Positions 7,124-12,006 of a stretch of 12,006 nt of DNA are shown here, one piece after another. Below the pieces are notes generated by a model. The model saw only the letters and a list, made by a program, of their open reading frames with translations, had not been told where the DNA came from and did no database searches. Source of the stretch: an uncultured Agathobaculum sp. (GTDB taxonomy: Bacteria > Bacillota > Clostridia > Oscillospirales > Butyricicoccaceae); contig CAKSVR010000058.1 in NCBI GenBank assembly GCA_934504345.1, positions 1-12,006 on the forward strand. Reading direction: 5' to 3'. The stretch's first letter is position 1, and each line of letters begins with the position of its first letter. The position numbers and the translations under genes are program-made.

Positions 7124-7157
7124 AAAAAGCCACCGAAAACACGTTTCGATGGCTTTT
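7124..7157 (-). terminator. Intrinsic terminator of rpmE
   Basis: Arms 7125-7138 and 7144-7157 form a 14-bp stem with one G-U wobble and a 5-nt loop. On the minus strand the stem runs into a five-T tract (7124-7128). It starts four bases past the rpmE stop. Confidence 0.88.
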
Positions 7158-7161
7158 CTCA

Positions 7162-7365
7162 TTACTTGTCCAGATTGAAACGCTTCTTGAAGCGATCAAC
7201 ACGTCCGCCGGTGTCTACCAGCTTCTGCTTACCCGTGAAGAAGGGGTGGCACTTGGAGCAAACGTCAACGACGATATTCTCCTTGGTGGAGCCGGTCTCA
7301 ATGACATTGCCGCAGGCACAGCGGATCGTGGTCTGCTTGTACTCGGGATGGATGCCCTGTTTCAT
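7162..7365 (-). CDS. rpmE: 50S ribosomal protein L31 (zinc-binding type)
   Basis: Small large-subunit protein at the intersubunit bridge region. The 67-residue sequence begins MKQGIHPEY, as is typical of the family, and carries the four zinc-ligand cysteines C16, C18, C36 and C39 (RCACGN; DVCSKCHPFFTGKQK), so it is the C+ (RpmE) form rather than the cysteine-free zinc-limitation paralogue. The ATG follows an AGAGGTG site with normal spacing. It has its own -35/-10 promoter (7421-7449), a 5' leader hairpin (7387-7402) and a terminator (7124-7157), so it can be expressed as a single gene. luxS ends 87 bases upstream with no strong terminator between, so some read-through from luxS is possible. 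Confidence 0.97.
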   Translation of the reverse strand: MKQGIHPEYKQTTIRCACGNVIETGSTKENIVVDVCSKCHPFFTGKQKLVDTGGRVDRFKKRFNLDK

Positions 7366-7386
7366 GTTGTTTCACCTCTTTCCACG

Positions 7387-7402
7387 GATATGTTTACATA
7401 TC
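7387..7402 (-). promoter_or_regulatory. Palindrome in the rpmE 5' leader
   Basis: GATATGT (7387-7393) and ACATATC (7396-7402) are perfect inverted repeats around TT. The palindrome lies between the predicted rpmE start site and its Shine-Dalgarno, some 20 bases upstream of the start codon. Ribosomal protein genes often carry autoregulatory leaders, and L31 leaders are reported in bacteria. It could equally be a DNA operator. The assignment is inference. Confidence 0.45.
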
Positions 7403-7420
7403 TCCAACAGTCGTAAAATT

Positions 7421-7449
7421 ATCTTACCACACGTTTGCAGAAAATGCAA
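7421..7449 (-). promoter_or_regulatory. rpmE promoter
   Basis: On the minus strand TTGCAT (7444-7449) and TAAGAT (7421-7426) are spaced 17 bases apart, which gives a leader of about 50 nt before the rpmE start codon. The -35 lies just outside the luxS 3' end. The -10 matches four of six consensus bases and the -35 three of six. Confidence 0.6.
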
Positions 7450-7452
7450 GCA

Positions 7453-7911
7453 TTATTTTTCATAAATTAAATTTTCTTCTTTCCAGCCCTCGAGCACGGG
7501 GATCATGGAAGCGGCAAGCTGCTTCGCGCCTGCCAGATCGTGCAGCAGATAATTGCCGCACTCGATGCGGCTCGCGCCCGGGATCTCTCCCTCGTAGGCC
7601 GCGATGAACGCCATGCTCTCCTGCACGAGCGCGATGGCATCGGCAGGCTTCATATCCCGCACGAGGAAGTAAAAGCCGGTCTGACAGCCCATCGGACCGC
7701 AGTAGATGATCTGATCAGCAAAGCGCGAGTTGCGTGCGTAGGTCGCAAACAGATGCTCGAACGTGTGACCCGCCGCCGGCTGGATGTAAGTGCCCGCATT
7801 CGGGTACACCATGCGGATGTCATAAGTGGTGATGTCACCATCGATGCGCGAGGTATACATACCCGGCTTCAGTTTATCGTGGTTTACTTCAAAGCTGGCA
7901 ATCCGTTTCAT
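7453..7911 (-). CDS. luxS: S-ribosylhomocysteine lyase (AI-2 synthase)
   Basis: Cleaves S-ribosylhomocysteine to homocysteine and 4,5-dihydroxy-2,3-pentanedione, the precursor of autoinducer-2, in the activated methyl cycle. The 152 residues are close to the usual 155-170. The metal site is intact: H49 and H53 in HTFEHL with catalytic E52 between them, and C118 in IECGNY. The catalytic cysteine is C76 in GPMGCQTGFY. The start ATG overlaps the stop of the upstream MATE gene as ATGA, and its Shine-Dalgarno (AAAGGAGG) lies within the last MATE codons, so translation is coupled. The nucleosidase (Pfs/MtnN) that makes its substrate is not in this window. No strong terminator follows before rpmE. 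Confidence 0.97.
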   Translation of the reverse strand: MKRIASFEVNHDKLKPGMYTSRIDGDITTYDIRMVYPNAGTYIQPAAGHTFEHLFATYARNSRFADQIIYCGPMGCQTGFYFLVRDMKPADAIALVQESMAFIAAYEGEIPGASRIECGNYLLHDLAGAKQLAASMIPVLEGWKEENLIYEK

Positions 7912-9296
7912 GCCTTAGCCTCCTTTTCTGCACCGAGGAATCGGAGCTCCGTGCGGTATTCGCGCCAGAGCAGGATATACGAGATAAAGAACGCCGCGAT
8001 CTCCGCGATCGGGAACGAGTACCAGACGGCATTCAGGCCGAACTGCTGACCCAGTATCCACGCCGCCGGAAGAATGACGACGAGCTGACGGCACACCGAC
8101 ACGATCAGACTGTTCATGCCGCGCGCGGTCGCCTGAAACAGCGTGGAGTTGATGATGCCGAACGCCGCGCCGAGGAACGACAGGCTGATGGTCTTGAGCG
8201 CCGGAACGCCGACCTCGATCATCTCCTGTGCGGCCGCTGCATCGGACTTGTCCACGAACAGCATGAGCATCTGCTCGGGCAGCAGCTGGAACAACACCAG
8301 ACCCAGACCCATGATGACGACAGCCGCCGTCAGCGTGATCTTATAAGCACCCATCAGGCGCTTGCGGTTGCGCGCGCCGTAGTTGTAGCCCATGACAGGC
8401 AGCGCGCCCTGATTGAGGCCGAACACCGGCATGAACACGAACGTTTGCAGCTTAAAGTACACGCCGAGCACGTTGACCGCCGTCTGCGAGAACGCGATGA
8501 GGATGCCGTTCATGCCCGCCGTCATAACGGAAACGACACTCTGCATGACGATACCCGGCAGACCGACACGGTAAATGTCCTTGACCGTCCGGCTGCGCCA
8601 CTTGAACTCGCGCATATTGACGTTCAGCACCTTCTGTTGACGGAACACACCCCAAAGGCCGAGCAGCATACCGAATATCTGGCCGATAACGGTCGCGAGC
8701 GCCGCACCGCGGATGCCCATCTCCGGGAACGGGCCGATGCCGAAGATCATCAGCGGGTCGAGGATGATGTTGATGATGGCGCCGGTCAGACCCTGACACA
8801 TCGGGATGATCATGTTGCCGCCGGACTGCTGGATCTTCTCACACATCATCGAAATGAGGACGAAAATGCTCATGCCCACCGCGATATGCGAATACTGGAC
8901 CGCAAAGGTCGAAACCGACTCACTTGCGCCGAAGGCGCCGACGAATACACCCGAAAGTCCCCAGCCGAGGATAAAGAACGCGATACCGCCGACGACTGCC
9001 AGCGCAACGCCGTGCTCTGCCGCCGAGTCCGCGTGCTTCTGCCGCTTTTCGCCCAGACGGCGCGCAATGAGCGAGTTTACGCCCACGCCTGTGCCGACAC
9101 CGATCGCCACGACCAGCATCTGGAGCGGGTACACGAGCGACACCGCCGCCAGCGCATCCTGCGAATACTTGGCAACGAAGATACTGTCCACGATGTTGTA
9201 CAGCGCGTTGATGATCATGGAGATCATCGCCGGCAGCGCCATCGAGAAGATCAGCGGGCCCATTTTTGCGGTTCCCATTTTATTCTGTTGTTCCAA
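7908..9296 (-). CDS. MATE family efflux transporter
   Basis: Multidrug and toxic compound extrusion family membrane protein, expected to be a cation-coupled exporter of organic compounds. The 462 residues form about 12 hydrophobic segments in two related halves. The first half opens with GPLIFSMALPAMISMIINAL and contains VDSIFVAKYSQDALAAVSLVYP and GVGVNSLIARRLGE; the second opens near YRVGLPGIVMQSVVSVM and contains NQGALPVMGYNYGARNRKR. The start is TTG at 9296: GGAGG (9306-9310) is nine bases upstream, whereas the first in-frame ATG (codon 7) would be too far from it. The stop overlaps the luxS start. The substrate cannot be read from sequence, and a link to AI-2 or methyl-cycle products is only suggested by the coupling. 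Confidence 0.95.
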   Translation of the reverse strand: MEQQNKMGTAKMGPLIFSMALPAMISMIINALYNIVDSIFVAKYSQDALAAVSLVYPLQMLVVAIGVGTGVGVNSLIARRLGEKRQKHADSAAEHGVALAVVGGIAFFILGWGLSGVFVGAFGASESVSTFAVQYSHIAVGMSIFVLISMMCEKIQQSGGNMIIPMCQGLTGAIINIILDPLMIFGIGPFPEMGIRGAALATVIGQIFGMLLGLWGVFRQQKVLNVNMREFKWRSRTVKDIYRVGLPGIVMQSVVSVMTAGMNGILIAFSQTAVNVLGVYFKLQTFVFMPVFGLNQGALPVMGYNYGARNRKRLMGAYKITLTAAVVIMGLGLVLFQLLPEQMLMLFVDKSDAAAAQEMIEVGVPALKTISLSFLGAAFGIINSTLFQATARGMNSLIVSVCRQLVVILPAAWILGQQFGLNAVWYSFPIAEIAAFFISYILLWREYRTELRFLGAEKEAKA

Positions 9297-9327
9297 AAAT
9301 TACAGCCTCCCAACGTAAAAGCAAGCC

Positions 9328-9347
9328 GCGCCGGAGGATTCCGACGC
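9328..9347 (-). promoter_or_regulatory. Hairpin in the MATE-luxS leader
   Basis: GCGCCGGA (9328-9335) and TCCGACGC (9340-9347) form an 8-bp stem with one G-U pair and a 4-nt loop in the minus-strand leader. It lies between the predicted start site and the Shine-Dalgarno, and is followed by the moderately T-rich GGCTTGCTTTTA. It may be an attenuator, an mRNA-stability stem or incidental. Confidence 0.45.
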
Positions 9348-9360
9348 AGCCATGGTATTT

Positions 9361-9401
9361 TCTATCGTATATATAATAGGGTATCATTCGATAGATTGCA
9401 A
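9361..9401 (-). promoter_or_regulatory. MATE-luxS promoter with flanking dyad
   Basis: On the minus strand TTGCAA (9396-9401) and TATTAT (9373-9378) are 17 bases apart, matching consensus at four and five of six positions. Inverted repeats TCTATCG (9361-9367) and CGATAGA (9389-9395) bracket the -10 and spacer, a layout typical of a repressor operator. The start site falls near 9366, giving a leader of about 70 nt. The -35 lies just outside the stop of the upstream HAD gene. Confidence 0.65.
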
Positions 9402-9408
9402 GTGTTTT

Positions 9409-10065
9409 TTACAGTTTTCCGGCAAGTTCGTCAAACGAGTGCTCAACGAACACATCGCTCACCTGCCGCAGCGTGTCCTCGCCCTCCGCGTAGGCGGGCT
9501 CTGCCATGCCGCAGAGCGCAAAACCGGCCTTTTTCGCCGTTACGCCTGCGTAGGGCGCATCCTCGAACACCATGCACTCCTCTGCCGTCAGGCCGAGGCG
9601 GCGGGCGGCTTCGAGATAGATGTCCGGCTCGTACTTGGGCACGCCCACATCCTCGATGGTGAGCATGAACTCAAAATATTTCATCATATCGCGGTCAACG
9701 AGTGCCTTCTCCGCATGACGGCGGGCAGTCAGCGTAGCGATCGCCATTTTGACGCCGCGTGCGCGCAGACTCTCGAGGAAGTCGATCACGCCGTCCTTGG
9801 GCTTGGCGATGCTCTCGTACCGCGCGGTGATGAGCTCGTCCATGCCATCGAGCATCTGCTGACGGGTCAGCGGCAGCTGCGGATAGCGTTTCAGAAAATA
9901 ATCCGCGACCTGCGGCTGCGAAAAGCCCTCGCACACCGCGTAGTCCGCATCCGTGATGTGAACGTTGAACTGCGCGAGATACCTCTGTGTAAGTCTTTTC
10001 CAGACCGGCATGGAGTCTAAAAGCGTGCCGTCCATGTCGAAAATTGCACCTTTGAAATTCTGCAT
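9409..10065 (-). CDS. HAD superfamily hydrolase (beta-phosphoglucomutase-like, subfamily IA)
   Basis: Predicted phosphatase or phosphomutase acting on a small phosphorylated metabolite, probably cytosolic. The 218 residues carry all four HAD motifs: nucleophile D10 and acid/base D12 in FDMDGTLLDS (9-18), T111 in AIATLTARR, K144 in VPKYEPD and E168-D169 in VFEDAPYAG. A helical cap (about 16-85) lies between motifs I and II, which makes it type IA. The substrate cannot be assigned; members include beta-phosphoglucomutase, sugar phosphatases and phosphoglycolate phosphatases. The ATG follows AAAGGA. No clear promoter is seen upstream, where a repeat hairpin fills the gap to the CLC gene, and no terminator is seen downstream before the MATE promoter. 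Confidence 0.92.
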   Translation of the reverse strand: MQNFKGAIFDMDGTLLDSMPVWKRLTQRYLAQFNVHITDADYAVCEGFSQPQVADYFLKRYPQLPLTRQQMLDGMDELITARYESIAKPKDGVIDFLESLRARGVKMAIATLTARRHAEKALVDRDMMKYFEFMLTIEDVGVPKYEPDIYLEAARRLGLTAEECMVFEDAPYAGVTAKKAGFALCGMAEPAYAEGEDTLRQVSDVFVEHSFDELAGKL

Positions 10066-10093
10066 TGGCTTTGTTCCTTTCGAGAACGTATAT

Positions 10094-10176
10094 CGTAGGG
10101 CGTGACGACCTCGGCACGCCGCCTTTTCAGCAACTGCACATGATTTACACGGCGCGCCGAGTCGTCGCGCCCTACG
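10094..10176. repeat. Dispersed GC-rich repeat, copy 2, as an inverted pair
   Basis: The right arm (10150-10176) is identical to 7000-7026. The left arm (10094-10121) is its reverse complement apart from two substitutions and one extra base. Together they could fold into a stem of about 27 bp around a 28-base loop. It fills the gap between the CLC and HAD genes and could act as a transcription-stopping or mRNA-stabilising hairpin in their transcript, like REP-type elements. It has no T-run, so it is not a classic terminator. Confidence 0.8.
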
Positions 10177-10185
10177 GATGGTTGG

Positions 10186-11478
10186 TTATTTGGTTTTTCG
10201 ATCGATATATCTCGGCTGGAGCTTGGAATAGAGGATCTTCTGCTCACTGTACAGACCGTAGTAGCCGGAGAGCATATACGAGATGGCGATGACCAGCGCA
10301 AACAGCGCAAGGCTCTGACCGCCGAACAGCTCATACGCCAGCAGGATGGAGGTCAGCGGCGAATTTGTCACGCCGCAGAACACCGCCGTCATGCCGAGGC
10401 CCGCCGCAAAGGACGGTGCAAGTCCGAAAAATCCGCCGTAGGCCGCGCCGAACGTTGCGCCGATGAACAGCACCGGAACAATTTCGCCGCCCTTATAGCC
10501 CACGCCGATGGTGATGGCCGTCAGCACCAGCTTGAGGAAAAACGCCTCGTAGGCCGCGTGTCCCTCGACCGCCCGCTCGATGACAGCCATGCCTGCGCCG
10601 TTATAGTCGCGCGTGCCGAGCACCAGCGTGACGAGCACCACGACCGCGCCGCCGACCGCAATGCAGGCATACTGGTTAGGCAGCAGATGCTTGAACAGAT
10701 GGCCGATCTTGTGGAACACGATGCACACGAGCGCACTCAATCCGGCGCACGCCAGACCGAACAGCACCAGCTTGACAACGAGCAGCGCATCCGTCGTTTC
10801 CGGCACGCCGGAGAGCACGAATGCGGTTTTCTCGCCGCCGAGCTGCATCGCCACAAGGTGCGCGATAACGCTCGCCAGCACGCACGGGAACAGCGCCGCG
10901 TAATACATCACGCCCACGCTGATGACCTCCATCGCGAATACGCTGGCCGCCAGCGGCGTGCCGAACAGCGCCGCAAAGCACGCCGCCATGCCGCACATGG
11001 TAATGGTGCGGGAATCCTTGTCGTCAAGGTGCATCAGGTGGCCGATATTGCCCGAAATAGCGCCGCCGAGCTGCAAAGCCGCGCCCTCACGGCCCGCCGA
11101 GCCGCCGCACAGGTGGGTCAGCACCGAGGTGATGAAAATGCTCGGCGCAAGGCGCAGCCGCACCGGATGGTCCTGCCGCACCGAGGTCAGGATGAAATTG
11201 GTGCCGCGCTCGAGCGGCATATCCATCCTGCTGTACCAGAACGCGATGAAAACACCGGCCAGCGGCAGAAAATACAGAGTCCAGCTCTGCTCCTGCCGGG
11301 TTTCGGTCGCCCATGTGAGCGCATGATGGAACGCCGCACCGACTGCGCCCACCACCACGCCGATAATGACTGCAAACAGGCACCACCGCGCAAACGCGCT
11401 GATATTGCGCCGCACGCGGTACCACGAGCCGTACAGCTGCCGCAGCAGACTGCGTCCCAGTTTGTTATTTTGAGGCAT
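10186..11478 (-). CDS. CLC family transporter, probably CLC-F (EriC-F) fluoride/proton antiporter
   Basis: Polytopic membrane protein of the CLC chloride channel/antiporter family, 430 residues. The gating glutamate is E131 in GGSAGREGAALQLGG (125-139). The selectivity motif where chloride CLCs have GSGIP reads GTNFI (92-96), so its serine is absent. The motif that is usually GREGP reads GREGA, and the GxFxP region reads YKGGEIVPVLFIGATFGA. From family knowledge, these changes resemble the fluoride-exporting CLC-F branch (GNNLI-like and GREGT, KGGEF[IV]P), hence the call. The start is 11478: the upstream in-frame ATG at 11496 overlaps the Shine-Dalgarno GAGGGGG (11488-11494), which is nine bases from the chosen ATG. 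I see no fluoride riboswitch upstream and no good promoter, so it may be read from guaB. Confidence 0.85.
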   Translation of the reverse strand: MPQNNKLGRSLLRQLYGSWYRVRRNISAFARWCLFAVIIGVVVGAVGAAFHHALTWATETRQEQSWTLYFLPLAGVFIAFWYSRMDMPLERGTNFILTSVRQDHPVRLRLAPSIFITSVLTHLCGGSAGREGAALQLGGAISGNIGHLMHLDDKDSRTITMCGMAACFAALFGTPLAASVFAMEVISVGVMYYAALFPCVLASVIAHLVAMQLGGEKTAFVLSGVPETTDALLVVKLVLFGLACAGLSALVCIVFHKIGHLFKHLLPNQYACIAVGGAVVVLVTLVLGTRDYNGAGMAVIERAVEGHAAYEAFFLKLVLTAITIGVGYKGGEIVPVLFIGATFGAAYGGFFGLAPSFAAGLGMTAVFCGVTNSPLTSILLAYELFGGQSLALFALVIAISYMLSGYYGLYSEQKILYSKLQPRYIDRKTK

Positions 11479-11507
11479 CGTGCCTCTCCCCCTCATTCAT
11501 TCCGATT

Positions 11508-11524
11508 GCTGTATCAAGTACAGC
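11508..11524. promoter_or_regulatory. Dyad upstream of the CLC gene
   Basis: GCTGTA (11508-11513) and TACAGC (11519-11524) are perfect inverted repeats around a 5-base centre, 13 bases upstream of the CLC Shine-Dalgarno. It could be an operator or a leader hairpin. No consensus -35/-10 pair accompanies it. Confidence 0.4.
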
Positions 11525-11543
11525 CAGTTCTCATTTCCGATAA

Positions 11544-11578
11544 GAATTGCCCCGCAGAGAGAACCTGTGGGGCAATTC
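11544..11578 (-). terminator. Hairpin after guaB, probable weak terminator
   Basis: GAATTGCCCC (11544-11553) pairs perfectly with GGGGCAATTC (11569-11578), and CAG/CTG extends the stem inside a mismatch. It begins 15 bases past the guaB stop. The minus-strand tract that follows (TTATCGG) is poor in T, so termination may be partial and may allow read-through into the CLC gene. Confidence 0.6.
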
Positions 11579-11593
11579 GTGAGTAAACTATGC

Positions 11594-12006
11594 TTATTTG
11601 CTCGTAGATGCGGTTTCCTTGAGCACAACGTCGTGTGCGCCGCCCTCGACGATGGAGGTAGCAGATACCAGCGTGATCTTTGCCTTCTTCTGGAACTCCG
11701 GAATGGACAGAGAACCGCAGTTGCACATGGTGGAGCGCACCTTGCTCAGGGTCAAGCCGAGGTTGTCCTTCAGAGAGCCTGCATACGGAACGTAGGAGTC
11801 AACGCCTTCCTCGAAGGACAGCTTCTTGTCGCCGCCCATGTCGTAGCGCTGCCAGTTGCGGGCACGAGCCGAGCCCTCGCCCCAGTATTCCTTCATGTAG
11901 CTGCCGTTGATGTTGACCTTGTTCGTGGGCGACTCATCGAAGCGGGAGAAGTAGCGGCCCAGCATCAGGAAGTCCGCGCCCATAGCCAGCGCCAGCGTGC
12001 AGTGGT
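11594..12006 (-). CDS. guaB: IMP dehydrogenase, C-terminal part (cut by window edge)
   Basis: Catalyses NAD-dependent oxidation of IMP to XMP, the committed step to GMP. About 137 C-terminal residues are present and the start lies outside the window. The fragment opens in the last beta-alpha units of the barrel (LALAMGADFLMLGRYFSRFD, then ESPT) and continues with KEYWGEGSARARNWQRYD, EGVDSYVPYAG, TMCNCGSLSIPEF and TSIVEGGAHDV. The GADF..GR..ES-P and EGVDSYVPYAG blocks place it in the IMPDH/GMP reductase family. From memory the wording matches the roughly 500-residue clostridial IMPDH rather than E. coli GuaB, whose flap reads differently (YRGMGS). The catalytic cysteine loop and any CBS domains lie outside the window, so GMP reductase is not fully excluded. 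Confidence 0.87.
   Translation of the reverse strand, partial: HCTLALAMGADFLMLGRYFSRFDESPTNKVNINGSYMKEYWGEGSARARNWQRYDMGGDKKLSFEEGVDSYVPYAGSLKDNLGLTLSKVRSTMCNCGSLSIPEFQKKAKITLVSATSIVEGGAHDVVLKETASTSK

Noticed and set aside
6948..7202. 84-codon minus-strand frame between rpmE and hflX
   Set aside because: It runs through the rpmE terminator and the 27-bp dispersed repeat, which explains its VGRDDSARR string. The same string appears in the other repeat copy near 10150.
8445..9662. 405-codon plus-strand frame opposite the MATE gene
   Set aside because: Antisense to a clear transporter. The His/Arg/Asp-rich translation has no family features.
10558..11586. 342-codon plus-strand frame opposite the CLC gene
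   Set aside because: Antisense shadow of a clear membrane protein; His/Arg-rich and without recognisable motifs.
11479..11593. Fluoride riboswitch upstream of the CLC-F-like gene
   Set aside because: Looked for the conserved crcB-motif core on the minus strand. Only the guaB hairpin and a short dyad were found.
1..12006. CRISPR array, tRNA or rRNA genes, phage or defence genes
   Set aside because: No regularly spaced direct repeats, no cloverleaf or rRNA signature, and no integrase, nuclease or toxin-antitoxin-like protein was recognised on either strand.

Overview
The window looks like a chromosomal housekeeping stretch from a fairly GC-rich gut-type Clostridia (Oscillospiraceae/Ruminococcaceae-like Firmicute). 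The reasons are strong AGGAGG ribosome binding sites throughout, the dgt-dnaG-rpoD arrangement, a Firmicutes-type four-cysteine L31 protein, a clostridial-type IMP dehydrogenase, and miniature repeat elements in the gaps. The genus cannot be fixed from the sequence alone. All eleven recognised genes lie on the minus strand, so transcription runs from right to left.

Layout in transcription order (right to left): the C-terminal end of an IMP dehydrogenase gene (guaB, cut by the window edge) and its hairpin; a CLC-family transporter whose signature motifs resemble the fluoride-exporting CLC-F/EriC-F branch; a HAD-superfamily phosphatase/phosphomutase; a MATE efflux transporter coupled by an ATGA overlap to luxS (S-ribosylhomocysteine lyase, AI-2 synthase); rpmE (ribosomal protein L31) with its own promoter and terminator; a 530-bp gene-poor gap; hflX (ribosome-associated GTPase); yigZ (IMPACT/UPF0029 family); then dgt (dNTP triphosphohydrolase), dnaG (primase) and rpoD/sigA (housekeeping sigma factor). 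dnaG and rpoD overlap by ATGA, and the run ends in a strong intrinsic terminator at 410-443.

The last three genes form the conserved macromolecular-synthesis cluster: dNTP pool control, primer synthesis and the main sigma factor. hflX and rpmE add ribosome functions. MATE-luxS links the activated methyl cycle/AI-2 to an exporter.

Non-coding content is richer than usual for a housekeeping region. hflX is bracketed by two different miniature inverted-repeat elements: a 102-bp element at 5261-5362 that supplies the hflX stop codon, and a 169-bp element at 6652-6820 inserted directly upstream of its ribosome binding site. An exact 27-bp GC-rich repeat occurs at 7000-7026 and 10150-10176, the second copy paired with an inverted partner. 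A short promoter-terminator unit at 6867-6949 points opposite to every gene. The left 409 bases are GC-rich, full of small hairpins, and carry a bidirectional terminator but no convincing gene. I see no CRISPR array, tRNA or rRNA, phage gene or defence system. I found no clearly new multi-gene system. The best leads are the CLC-F call, the MATE-luxS coupling, the two miniature elements around hflX and the structured left end.
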